From Adiantum capillus-veneris (taxonomy: Eukaryota; Streptophyta; Polypodiopsida; Polypodiales; Pteridaceae): DNA of 64,000 nucleotides. Positions within the stretch are counted from its first letter, which is position 1; each line of letters starts with the position of its first letter. Below, in pieces: positions 12,321-22,859 of the stretch. The stretch lies in NCBI GenBank assembly GCA_014529385.2, contig CM043956.1:62152620-62216619 (forward strand), in the 5' to 3' direction. The notes beneath the pieces are model-generated. The model did not search any database, had not been told where the DNA came from, and was given only the letters and a program-made list of their open reading frames with translations. The position numbers were made by a program, and so were the translations under genes.

Positions 12321-12401
<81 letters not shown>

Positions 12402-13912
12402 GGTCGCCTTGCTTTGTATGTTCAAGCTCGAGAAGGAGAGAGAGTAGCTTGCTTGCCTCGAGGACGAGAGCGAGAGAGATGGAGCTCTTCCCGTTATGCC
12501 TCGCCTTGCCAAGCTTTTCCTCCTCTTGTTATCTCGACCTGCTCGTTTTCTCCTCAAGCTTGTTTTCTTGCAAAACCCTTGCATGAAAAAGGCGCCTCCT
12601 ATATATAGAGTGACCCCTCCCTTAGCAACGACGGTGCCGTTGTTGCTAGGGAGGCGTAAAAAGTGCCTCTAGATGATGTGACAATGGACAAAATGACACG
12701 GGCAAAATCTAGCCGAAATGGCTCCAAAGCTGGTCGCGCTGCCGAGCTGAACAAATTTCGTTTCATGGCCGACACGAACCGACGCGTGAGCTGGCCAGCG
12801 CGATCTTCTTCTCCTGCTTGCGCCCTCCCTAATCGCTGCTTTCCTGCCATGCTATTCTTTTCTTCCTTGCTTTTACACACAAAAGCCCTTATTTTCCTTT
12901 AATGGGCGGCCATAAGCTTGGTCCCTTGGGCAACCCTTAAACTTTGGTTGCTCTTGGGCATTGGGCGGCCATCCTTTTAATGGCTTTTGGGCAGGCGGCC
13001 CTTGTAAAGGGCATCACATTTGGCATACAAAGTTACCAAAGCATTGCCAAGCACATGTTTCTCCAGTAGCCCTGTCTAGCTAGGCTTATCCCACAATCAA
13101 TACACCCCATGAGACGACATTTCGGACTAGGAGGTCATCAAGTGCTTTCGTACTGGCACCACTTTTAGCATGCATAATCTAGCATGGAATTGCTAAGCGT
13201 GAAATTTTAATGCTTCTCGAGCTTAATACACTTAGTATAGTTATCATCCAAGGCACTGAGCACATCAGTCGCATCTTCATTAGCTGGTCATGAAATACAA
13301 TTTAATTGAAGCACCAGTTAATAGTGCACTGCAAGAGATGAAATACCAAACAGGATTCCGGTTCCCAAAACCTGATTGAAGCTCAAAATTTCCCAGATGA
13401 CACTCCGGATGAGCCGACTAGATTGTTACGGAAGCGACCCCCGGTGAATCTTTAACGGCCAATAACTTGGCAACCGTAATTCCAATCTTTGCTCTGAAAA
13501 GACCGACGCGCTCCAGAAAGTGAGCACTTCAAGCCCGTGCATTCATTTCATTTTTGTCACCTCAGCTGAAGTTGCTTAATCCGGTACGGATCTGCAATCG
13601 ACTCAAACTTCAATATGCCATAACTTCTTCATCATAGCTCCAATCGACGAGCTGTAAAGACAGGCCGGTAGAGCACTTCAAGCACTGCATCTCTAGAATA
13701 TAATCTTCTATCTATGATCACTTAAAGCATACTCATTTTTGGCATCATTAAGGCATCTGTTGGCCCTTTTAAGTCTCATCTGGCATACATTAATCATTAA
13801 GCTTGGCCCGTTAACAAGTCCTGATCTTAGTGACCATTAAATGTGTAGGCTTCAAAGAAGCTTAGCTTGCATTCTCTGCTCTTTTTCTCTACATGGCAGC
13901 GGAGCTGCACGA
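11701..13912 (-). repeat. 5' LTR of element C
   Basis: Starts TGTCGGGGG at 11,701. The outer end reads GCTGCACGA and then element A sequence, lacking the terminal CA. The (GA)n tract at 12,324-12,395 is about 72 bp, more than twice that of the other LTR. A TATA motif lies at 12,599-12,608. Confidence 0.9.
12599..12608 (-). promoter_or_regulatory. TATA box of element C 5' LTR
   Basis: CTATATATAG, identical to the motif in the other LTR. In the 5' LTR it would drive element transcription towards lower coordinates. Confidence 0.5.
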
Positions 13913-15211
13913 TAATGAGAAAAGAGAAAAATGAGATCTTACCTCCTATTGAAGAATTTGAGGCAAGATCGAAAATGAACTTTGATATGCATTCACAAGG
14001 GGGAGGGACGAATTAGTTCGGGGCACAGCCAACCAGACTCGCTGAAAACTCGACCCTCTTACCTAGGAGAGTATGAAGCCAAGTCTGAGGTGAGAGCAAT
14101 CCCATCTCAAAGACTATCTTCTAACAGAGTGATGGATTTACAAGGGTTGATTGAGCTATTGTCCACCCTGGTGGCATGCACAATCACATTAGCCGAACTC
14201 CTAAGGCTACTACCAAACATGTGGACCACCATAGGCAAATGCTTAGAAAAATTTGGAGTGAAAGACCCCACCTCGAAGCTTCAAGAAAGGATCAGAGAAT
14301 TGGACATTCCTCAACTAAACACTAGTCCAGTACCTTTAAACAAGGTTGGAGAATATTGCGAGGGAGAAGATGGAAACACCACACTACTAGTAGAATTCCA
14401 AGGAGTAGTTTCCAAAGCTATTATTGACAGTGGAGCAGGAGTTGCAATTGCCACCAAGGAAATCTGGAAAAAATGGGGAAAACCGGCTTTGAGAGCTACC
14501 AGAATGAAATTGCAATTGGCAGATGGGTTCATGGAGAAGCCTCTAGGACTCTTAGAAAAAGTAATTGTCAACTCGTGCGGAATCGAGTATGAGCATACAT
14601 TTGCAATATTCGATTTCGACAAAAAGAACAATTACGAGATAATCTTGGGAAGACCATTCATGCGACAATTAAAGATGGTCCAGGATTGGGGTTACGACCA
14701 CATATACCTCAGACATGGCGAGACTACAACCAAAATACACCTAAAAGACCATAGTTACAAATATGTGAACCAGACACCGGTGGAAGAGTTTGATTCAGCT
14801 TCATTGGCAGGATCTGAGCTCCCAGCATTGTTAGGGCAACAAAAAGAGCTATGGATGTGCGGAGCTTCACATTGTGGGAGCTTAAAAAGAGAGGAATGCA
14901 TCTTAGAAAGAGCGATTGAGTACAAGGATTATATTCCGGATCCTTTTCCTGAAGATACCTTGGAACCTCTGGAATGGGAACACATATTAGCAACATTGAA
15001 TGTCTGTACCATTACAGATAGTCCAATGACAAAATTTTGCGATAAGGATGGCTATGATGTGCTACCCTATTACATGGTAAGCCTTATACGAGGAGGAGAT
15101 GAGATGGTAGAACCACCAGAACAAGAAGCATTTAATAACTCCTTTGAGCATCTGGAGGTAAATAACGATGCAGATAATGAGTGTTTAGACAGCTCAAGTG
15201 AGCGTGGATAG
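13913..15211 (+). pseudogene. Ty3/gypsy protease region (element A)
   Basis: Continuation of element A beyond element C. The first ~100 bp (RKEKNEILPPIEEFEARSK) follow in frame from the 7,000-7,014 side once element C is removed, then meet a TAG near 14,015. A long open frame, 13,982-15,211, carries the retroviral-type aspartic protease: the active-site motif IIDSGAGVAI at about 14,420-14,450, and the second conserved block IILGRPFMRQL at about 14,639-14,672. Protease cuts gag-pol into working parts. The C-terminal ~150 residues are acidic and look like the spacer before RT. Confidence 0.88.
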
Positions 15212-16960
15212 AAAACAGCGAATACCAAGTTTTATGATTTTGCCAATCAGCACCCTAGACGCCAGGAACGCTATAGGAGAAAACGAGCAGAAAACAAAAA
15301 GAGAGAGAACCTGATGCCCATAATAAAAGATAAAACTCACTATCTAATGCTTGTCAAAGCAGAGGATTGTGTAAAAGATCAAATATCAGGAAGATTCTCG
15401 AGAGTGCGAAGGGAAGGAATGCAAGTGGGATTAAAACAAGTACAAAAAGCTAAAACAGAAAAAAAATCTAAAAATCAAAACAAGAAACAACAAAAGACCT
15501 AGAGTGGACCAAATTGGAACGTAAAAAGAAATACCAAGAACTAAAACGATCTTTACGAGAGGTATGGACTACTGAGGGAGAAAGTGAGGGTAAGGAGGAG
15601 TCAGAAAAAGGAAACATGAATGTACCATCACACTATCAAAAATTCATCATCCAGGACAGAAAAATCATAATGACACCACCAGTCAGGGAAAGAATAAACC
15701 AAGAATCTTACGATGGGCCGGAAAATGCAAAACAGATAGACCTCACCGAACCAGGTGAAAAGCTTCATCCGCTCTATATCGCAACTGATTTAGAGCTTAA
15801 AGAAGAAGAACGGCTAACACAGCTTCTCAAAAAGTATAAAGATGTGTTTGCATGGTCCTACAAAGACCTCAAAGGAGTTGATCCATCGATATGCCAACAT
15901 ATAGTTCCTTTGAAATCAGATGCCAAACCTAGCAAACAACGTCCTTATACATAGAATGACACATTTGCTAAATGAATCAAAGAGGAGATTGACAAGCTGA
16001 TGGATGTTGAATTCATCTACAAAATCGAGCATACAGATTGGGTGTCACCCATTGTGATTGTCCCCAAGAAGAATGGAAAGCTGAGAGTGTGTGTAAACCT
16101 CAAAAAGGTAAATGCAGCCACCATAAGGGATAATTATCCCTTTCCAATCACAGAACATGTACTTGAGAGGGTGTCTGGGAAACGGGCTTTCCTTTCTAGA
16201 TGGGTTTTCAGGGTATAACGAACTGGCAATTGCAATAGAGGATCAACACAAAATAGAGTTTGCCATAGAATGGGAAATTTATGCGTATCAAGTTATGCCT
16301 TTTGTCTTAACTAATGCCCCAGGTACCTTTCAGAGGTTTATGACGCATGCATTCAAAGAATACCTGAGAATATATATGTGGATGATCTTTGTGTACACTC
16401 TCTGCTATGAGATGAACATATTGACCATTTACAAAAGGTATTTGAGAAGTGCAGAACATATCGAATCTATCTTAGCCCGGAAAAGTGCATTTTTATGGTT
16501 AGGCAAGGTCGCATGTTAGGACACATTGTCTCAAGAAATGGCATAACCACTGACCTAGACAAAATCAAAGTCATAGTAGACCTGCCCATGCCTACTAATG
16601 CAAAACAAGTGCAATCCTTCATGGGACACTGTGGATATTATCGAGGATTCATATATATGTATGCAGTCATTGCACGACCTCTGTATCGTTTGTTAGTCAG
16701 TTTTGACTGGACTTAAGAGTGTGAAACTTCATTCCAAAAAGCTGAAGGAAAACCTTGTATCAGCACCTATACTTAAAGCACCAAATTGGAAAAATATATT
16801 CCATGTTCACATTAATGCATCTGCATATGCAATTGGGAGTATTCTGTCTCAACCTGGAGACGAAACAATGGATTTTCCAGTTTGTTATGCACTTAGATTC
16901 CGACAGAGTTGTCACATCATAGGTGAATCAAAAAAAGGATCTTCTAAAATATGAGGAATC
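15212..16960 (+). pseudogene. pol: Ty3/gypsy reverse transcriptase/RNase H (element A), broken
   Basis: RT begins with the spacer and fingers at 15,750-16,150 (GVDPSICQHIVPLKSDAKP, then WVSPIVIVPKKNGKLRVCVN). Palm blocks follow: GFSGYNELAIAIEDQHK near 16,205 and MPFVLTNAPGTFQRFM near 16,300. The catalytic YxDD box should be at about 16,375 but reads YMWMIF, so both aspartates are gone. HIVSRNGITTDLDKI (16,524) and FMGHCGYYRGFI (16,620) mark the connection. RNase H starts near 16,790 (FHVHINASAYAIG; the usual Asp is Asn) and ends at 16,954. No integrase follows. At least four frame changes or stops. Catalytically dead. Confidence 0.9.
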
Positions 16961-17110
16961 TCATGGCGTGCTATATATCAGTAGATAGATCTTGAAGAGG
17001 ACATTCTAACTATCAAACCTCCGCCAACTTTGGAGTTTGTTTGCAAAAATTTATCCATGCACCCGTTTTGGTAGAGAGAGGTAAAGTCAAACTCCTTAAA
17101 GGGCCCCTTT
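16961..17110. other. Junction between pol relic and 3' ORF
   Basis: About 150 bp of non-coding sequence where integrase would be expected. Either a deletion removed integrase from element A, or this is the seam between two different elements. Confidence 0.5.
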
Positions 17111-17123
17111 GTGAGTCCAAATT

Positions 17124-17561
17124 TTGCCTAATGATTACTCGAAGTTGCCAGGCTCGAAGGCACGCGAGAGAATAAGTGAGCAATACATGGTGAAAACCCT
17201 AACGGGCACCATCAAATTGTTCACTGGCTCGCCTGAACTATCTTGCATTCTGATGAGAAAGATTTGCAAAACACCTTTTGCAATCTTCGAGACATTCAAA
17301 CCCGGCCAGGCGACAGACAGTATCTTCTTCTTTCAAGATACATATAGATGCGTATACGATTTGTCTAGTCAGCCATCCCACGAGGTGATACATGCATTGT
17401 ATCAAAGGATCATGTTTTTGCCATCCTATCACCTCCAGGCCTTTGAAGAAGCCTTCTACACTAGCTTCTTCACAATCAGCACAGACATGTTTGGCCCAAC
17501 ACTACTAGCTCAACATGCGAGGTATGAGTCTCTTTTGAAAATGCGAGCAAGTCTTCACTGA
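17124..17561 (+). CDS. Retrotransposon 3' ORF of unknown function
   Basis: An open frame of about 145 residues just upstream of a polypurine tract and LTR. I do not recognise a named domain. It shares clear blocks with the minus-strand region 22.3-22.8 kb at the equivalent place in element B: GTIKLFTGSPEL against GTIDIFIGSPDL, KICKTPFA against KICKTLLA, and IMFLPSYH against LMFLPSYH. Conservation between two divergent elements suggests it was under selection. Position between pol and the 3' LTR is where some plant Ty3 lineages keep an extra or env-like ORF, but no signal peptide or membrane segment is evident. Confidence 0.6.
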   Translation: MPNDYSKLPGSKARERISEQYMVKTLTGTIKLFTGSPELSCILMRKICKTPFAIFETFKPGQATDSIFFFQDTYRCVYDLSSQPSHEVIHALYQRIMFLPSYHLQAFEEAFYTSFFTISTDMFGPTLLAQHARYESLLKMRASLH

Positions 17562-17599
17562 AGAACCAGCTCAACAGCCATGTCCGGGACGACATGAAC

Positions 17600-17613
17600 A
17601 AGGAGAGGGGGAG
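17600..17613 (+). promoter_or_regulatory. Polypurine tract
   Basis: AAGGAGAGGGGGAG immediately before TGTTAGAAG, the LTR start. Standard plus-strand primer arrangement. Confidence 0.8.
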
Positions 17614-18537
17614 TGTTAGAAGCTGGACACACCCTACGGAAAATGACTGCTCGGCGGATTATTATTTTTTGTAATTATTCATTTATTGAGAAAACCCAAC
17701 ATTTCACCTTTGTAAATATTGGGGCTTATAGAAGTTTCCAGATTGTATCCGAGTTTTGACATTTAGATTGAGTAGATGAATAAATTGGAACATTGGGGTT
17801 TGAGATTGTAAGGTATTTATACCACTTTTTGACCTTAATGAAAGACCTTTGTCATTTTAAAAAGTGAAGTCTGTGAGTGAGCGTACTGTGTATGAGAGAG
17901 AGTGAGAGATTCATCTTGATGCTACGCACGCATCGGTGGTCGGAATCGAGTGCGGAGAAGTGCAGCGTGCTACCCACAACGAGAGCTACACGCCAATACC
18001 TACATTGTGCGCGTACAGTTTGGTTTTGCAAGCTCGACCTACGAGATTCATCTGGTGATTTGGTGAGCATACATTATCCATTTTCACATTTCATCATATC
18101 CACGCATTCTCATTGAGTAGAGCTACACATTAGGCACTTCAGTTTTCGGAAACGACGACCTGCAAATTTCAGCCAGACATCCTATGTGATTTTGCACCGG
18201 GTGTTTTGGGTTGGAATTTTGGTTCCTATACCTTAGGGAGAGCGACCTATTGGTGTTAGTAGGGTCTCCTTCAAGTTTTGTGGCATTTCGAGACCGTTTG
18301 ATGGGTATTCGGCTCTAGAAAGCGTTGTAGGAAATCTCCTCTTATGCACTCCTGAGGGCTGTAGCTTAGACAATGGGTAGAGACCTCTGTAGGACTTAGT
18401 CGAGAGTCGGTCGAGTGTAGATTGACACCCTATGCTTGCTTCCACGCGCCTGAGGGTCGAGATTCGTCCTTAGCTGACAAATCTGGTTAGGTGAGTTCTT
18501 GCTGTGCTGACGTCCATTGCGGCGTATCCGTCCAACA
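17614..18537 (+). repeat. 3' LTR (TGTTAG...CAACA)
   Basis: Starts TGTTAGAAGC after the polypurine tract and ends TCCAACA. The TATA-like TATTTATA at 17,814-17,821 is about 200 bp in, the same spacing as in the LTRs of element B (about 190 bp). Sequence identity to the B LTRs is low, so this is a related but separate family. No second copy was found in the window; the left half of the element is missing, or is element A with its 5' LTR unrecognised. Confidence 0.72.
17814..17821 (+). promoter_or_regulatory. TATA-like box in LTR
   Basis: TATTTATA about 200 bp inside the LTR, followed by CACTTTTTG. Confidence 0.45.
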
Positions 18538-18559
18538 AATGGTGATCCACCTGGACCTC

Positions 18560-19790
18560 AGGAAACATGTACTTGAATGGTACAACATTACTCCCCAGTA
18601 GTGGTGGTTATTGGCCTAATATTGGTTGTGGTCTCTCCATATTCATGGGTGATCTCTGAATTGGTGCGACATTTGCTAATTATCAATACATGGGTTTCCC
18701 TTGTGGTCTCATTGTAATGTACTCGATATTTTTGTCATATTTGGGTTTATGATAGCATTTTTTTGCCTCATGTTTTGTCCACTTTCCTTCAATGGAACAT
18801 TATTTCAATGGTATGTGTTGTCCCATAGGTTGTCCCTAAGCTGGACCCTATCCTGGCCCTCTCATAGGCATCCTTTGTATGCTAGTCATCATGTCGTTCA
18901 TGCGCTTGAGCATGTCTTCTATAGCATTTACACGAGCTTCCACGGTTGCTCCTACTTGTGATGGCATAGTGGATGTGGTTTGCTCACTCTGTGAGTCTTT
19001 AACAATGTTTTCCTTGGTATATATCTCAAAATTATTTCCCAAGTCAATAGCGTCCAATCTACATGCTTCCCAAGTAGTGTATCTTTTGCTACACAAAATA
19101 GCATGAAATTTCTTGTTTAGTAATCCATCTAAAAATAGTGAGACAAGTTGCTCCTTGGTTGGAATTTCCAACTCTAAACATCTATCAATATATTTTGTCA
19201 TCCGACTCACACTATCTCTGAGAATTTCTCCTTGTTTTTGTTTGAAGCTGTAGATTTGGGCCATAGGTGCTATCATGCTCGATTCCCATTTTTGAGCAAG
19301 CAACAACAAATCTCATTGCCAAAGTGGGCAGATCAGTTATCGATCCAAGAGGTATGGTCTAGATTCAAGTTAATGCTTTTCCTTCTAAGGTCCTTCCAAA
19401 TCTTGCAAATTATGTGTGGAATTCGGTTATGCATTTAGCTTTTAGAACTTGCCTAAAGCTTGCTAAGTGGTTGTACGGATCCCTTGATCCACTGTATTTT
19501 TTGACCCATTTTTGAAAATCTACTGGTTTGACTCTACAATTGTGTTTCGCATTTTCTCTCCTTCTGGCTGGTGTTTCTCCCATTAGTCCTTCAAACCAGT
19601 TGTTTGGTAGCTGTGACTCATGTGGACCTCTTCTTGTCCTAGTGTCACTCATTCTTCCCTTGTTTAAGGTGGTTTCTACATTTCTTCCCATGTTTCCATC
19701 ATTGAGGTGACTGCCGCTGGCTGTGCTTCTTCTTTGATTTTCCATGCTATCATAGGCTCCATCATTTGGCCCCATATTTTGTTCGGTTTT
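18560..19790 (-). pseudogene. gag: Ty3/gypsy gag relic
   Basis: Minus-strand gag. The N-terminal part at 19,775-19,410 includes FQKWVKKYSGSRDPYNHLA, close to the element A capsid (QKWVHKKYTGNRDPRDH). The C-terminal capsid is at 19,309-18,848 (YSFKQKQGE, then a helix-rich region ending in an MPMRGPG motif). A decayed knuckle-like stretch (CSIEGKWTKHEAKKC) lies near 18,755. Frame changes occur around 19,310-19,410. No pol follows on this strand, because the next DNA is the plus-strand LTR ending at 18,537. An element of the A lineage cut off at its 3' side. Confidence 0.8.
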
Positions 19791-20500
19791 TGGTATTGTT
19801 TTGATAATGCCTTCTCAGATTGAATGTCCCTCCTCTTATTGGGTTTGTTAAATCTCCTTTGGGTTCATCATGACAAAATTATTATTATAGCAATCCCTAA
19901 AGAGGTGGACATGAAGTTCTTTCAATCCCTTCTCTTTTATCTTGAAAATACATACGATCTTCAAGGGTGTCAACTGCCCTAGTTTGGCATGAGCAGTCCA
20001 TACCAAGTCATCACATTGTTATCTTTCCAACATTAGAATCCCAGGTTGGGATTGGTAGTGGGTATATGCTTTAAAGGCTTGGTTTTTATTAAGTCATACC
20101 CCTTTAAATCTAATACCAGTGTTCCTTCTTTTACGGTCAGTGTTTGGGATCAAAGTATCAACTTCCAAATCGCATTGGTTCATCGAATCAAGATCTTGTA
20201 TTTTGAGGTACTGCATCCCATTTTGGTCTATATAGAAGGTATCATGCGTAAGCGGAAATAAAAAATAATGATGATGTCCTTTTGATGCTCTTGTTAGCTG
20301 AGCAGCTAAACAAAAAGTGAAAACAGATAGAAGATTTAAGTTTGTGGAATTTTATCATGGTATATACTAATTTTTTGACTACAGATTGTGTATAGGAACT
20401 TATTTGTATTTTAATAATATTTATGGATATATTTTTACTTTTTTTCTTATTTTTTACTGAATGTTTTAGTATGGGTGTTGAGTGCCTCATCAAGGGTTAT
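19791..20500. other. Non-coding, AT-rich
   Basis: Possibly the leader of the minus-strand gag element up to about 20.25 kb, then the 5' side of the C-family copy. No LTR edges recognised. Confidence 0.4.
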
Positions 20501-21359
20501 AAATCTTATTCCTCTTGCAGTGATTGGTTGGAATATACAAAGCAGAGATGACAAGCCGAGGTGTACCCAAGGACCAAATGATTTTGGATTTTGGACAACT
20601 TGTGGCTTCGGATTTCAATGAAGTGTACAAGAGATAACAGAGTGTTCTTTCCAGTAGTGGAGTGAATTTGCAAACGCTTTGATCCATGTAAGCTTTACGG
20701 TACTAGCTCTTAAGATTGAGTATCTTACATCCAACAAACAAAGACAATGTGAAGATGAATTTACGGGATAAATTGAGTGCTTCTACGGTGGTATGGACCC
20801 AACTAGAAGCTCTTTAGAATTGAGTGATTTGAGGGACAAAGAAATATTGGATACTGAAGACATGTACATAGTTGAAATTGGGTACGCTAGTTTCAAATTG
20901 TATGATGGAAAAAGTGAGCCCGAGAGTTTCCAAAGTAGTGATTAGAATTCTTTCATGCATGCTAAGGAGATTTTTAAAGATGAATAGTGTGAGTATCAAT
21001 TAGCTTGGTTATTTGAAGCTGAGGATGAAGTTGATCCACAAGAGGTCGAGGATCTACAAGATGATGCCAACATTTGGATAGTTGTCCATGCAAGCTCTCT
21101 AAACTTGATGCTTCTCATGAAGGAAGCGCATGTCTAGAGAGGATGATGGCACAAACTTTGCATTGTTTGTATGGATTTATGAGCAACGAGTTGGTTGAAG
21201 ATGATTGCATGGATAAAAACATATGTATTCCATGTAAATCTTTAGTGCTTGACAAAGTGTAGGTTACTCCACAGGTGTCACATGATGTGTCTCAAGAGTT
21301 GCAAGAGCCGCTGATTGTTGTTGAAGACATGTTGATGGGTGTTGGTGATTCTAGGCAAG
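20500..21359 (+). pseudogene. C-family retrotransposon copy, left half
   Basis: Plus-strand relic of the element C internal region. Around 20,535-20,700 the gag-like block MTSRGVPKDQM aligns with MKSRNVPEYRM of element C, with the following helix. Stops and frame changes are frequent afterwards (21,074-21,262 is the longest open piece). The copy is interrupted at 21,359 by element B and continues at 28,591. Confidence 0.7.
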
Positions 21360-22236
21360 TGTTGTCTAAAAGACACACTGCTCGCAATTTCTAGCAAAGC
21401 CAGAACTAGGCTAAACAACAAGATGTCAACCAAGGACGAAGCTAGACCCATAGGTGCATGGAAATAAATAAATGGTGTTCAATCAGTACCAAAGGAAATC
21501 AACTGAAACACAATAAGAACACACAACCACTACCTTTCTTATGAAGCCAATGCTCACCCAAATGCAAGCTAAAGGCGTTGAATCATCATGAAACTCAAGG
21601 TCTAACCTCTACACACCTAGAGGACACCATCTTATGGTCTCTAACCCAAATCATCACCCATAAACACCCGCTGCAAAAATTGCATATAAAGACAGGCCAA
21701 AATTTTAAGGTCATCGATTCTCAACATGCTTAGGTCTAAGATGTAGCTCATCCTGTAATGGTTGCAATGACATATAGCAATCACTAAACGGATGCATGGT
21801 TGGAGTGAAAACTCACCTTTGTAAAGAGACTGACACCGCGCAAGCTTGAGGTTAAAGTGTATCTCTTGCCATTGCTAACACAATGGTGAAGTCGTCTTCA
21901 CAATGTAGCCATTGTAGAGCACGTAGGGAGAAGAATAAGACCTCCTTCTCTCTCGACACACAGCACACAGTCACGTATACTTAGTGGAGCTCAAAATTTG
22001 ATTCATTCCAAAGTTGTATTAGGTTTACAAGTATTGGCTTTTATACCTCATCCTTGGAGGTTCTAACTCACCAAGATTACATCCTACCATCTACAATGGG
22101 GTTAGAGATTCCACATACTTACTAAATTACAATCTTGAAACTCAATCGAGTCTCAAAATAATTACAACGATCTTGTCAGAATAAGTATTACAAAAATTGG
22201 GGTCTTCTTTTGTGTTAGCCGTAGCCGCCGTCAACA
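21360..22236 (-). repeat. 3' LTR of element B
   Basis: 877 bp, TGTTGTCT to GTCAACA. Minus-strand TATAAAA at 22,045-22,039. Shorter than the partner LTR because of several small indels; many substitutions separate them. Confidence 0.9.
22039..22045 (-). promoter_or_regulatory. TATA box in element B LTR
   Basis: GGTATAAAAGCC on the minus strand, about 190 bp into the LTR. The other LTR has TATAAAA at the same place (28,396-28,402). Confidence 0.65.
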
Positions 22237-22247
22237 CTCCCCCCTCC
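22237..22247 (-). promoter_or_regulatory. Polypurine tract of element B
   Basis: GGAGGGGGGAG on the minus strand, abutting the 3' LTR. Confidence 0.85.
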
Positions 22248-22318
22248 GCATCCATGTTGTCCCTGCTAACATGATGGGTCTTGATCTCCTGATTTGGTAA
22301 TAATTCTCAGGCTTGGAG

Positions 22319-22823
22319 TCAGTGGAATCCTTGGGGCTTTAGTAGCTTGAAGTATGAAGCATACCTTATGTTGCTCAAGGTAACTGTGGGGTTATTGTCG
22401 TAAAAAAGTAAAGAATTTGGTGTAGAAGGTTGCATGTGGTAGCTTGGTAAGAACATTAGCCTTTGGTATAACAGATGTAAAACCTCCACGGATGGCTGCT
22501 TTGACAAATCAAATGTCATTGTGGTGACATTGTCGCTCGTTGAGCAGTAGGGTTGAGTCCGTAGATTTGGACGGTGCAAACACTTCAATGCATGCCAAGA
22601 GGGTTTTGCATATCTTCTTGATCACCACACACGTCAAGTCAGGGGAGCCAATGAAAATATCAATGGTACCCTTCACGATTTTCACCCTATAAGATACACT
22701 TATGCTCTCTCCTTCCTTGGGTGGTGGCATAGATGGTTTTTTGAGCCAGGTGGGATGTTTCTTCAAGATTCTAGTGTGGTTTTCCCATGTGAGTACACGA
22801 GGGACCGGAAAAAACAGTGTCAT
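22319..22823 (-). pseudogene. 3' ORF of element B (unknown function)
   Basis: Two overlapping minus-strand frames, 22,823-22,509 and 22,588-22,319, together match the plus-strand ORF at 17.1-17.56 kb. Shared blocks are the GTI/FxGSPxL segment, KICKT, and LMFLPSYH. The frame breaks near 22,510-22,590. Function unknown; see the 17.1-kb entry. Confidence 0.65.
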
Positions 22824-22859
22824 CCCTAATGTTTTTGGGAGCTTCCACCAAGTACTTTA

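Larger units (their letters stand above)
7010..13912 (-). mobile_element. Element C: non-autonomous LTR retrotransposon (gag-like only)
   Basis: Two direct repeats of about 2.1-2.2 kb (7,015-9,132 and 11,701-13,912) flank about 2.57 kb of internal sequence. LTRs start TGTCG and the intact copy ends CGACA, a 5-bp terminal inverted repeat. On the minus strand the order is 5' LTR (right), primer-binding-like site, gag-like gene, acidic ORF, polypurine tract, 3' LTR (left). No protease, RT, RNase H or integrase is visible, so it depends on enzymes from elsewhere. CACGA at 7,010-7,014 is the target duplication; the right-hand copy has merged with the LTR end. It sits inside element A, whose reading frame resumes directly afterwards. 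The two LTRs differ by many substitutions and small indels, so the insertion is not recent. Confidence 0.9.
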
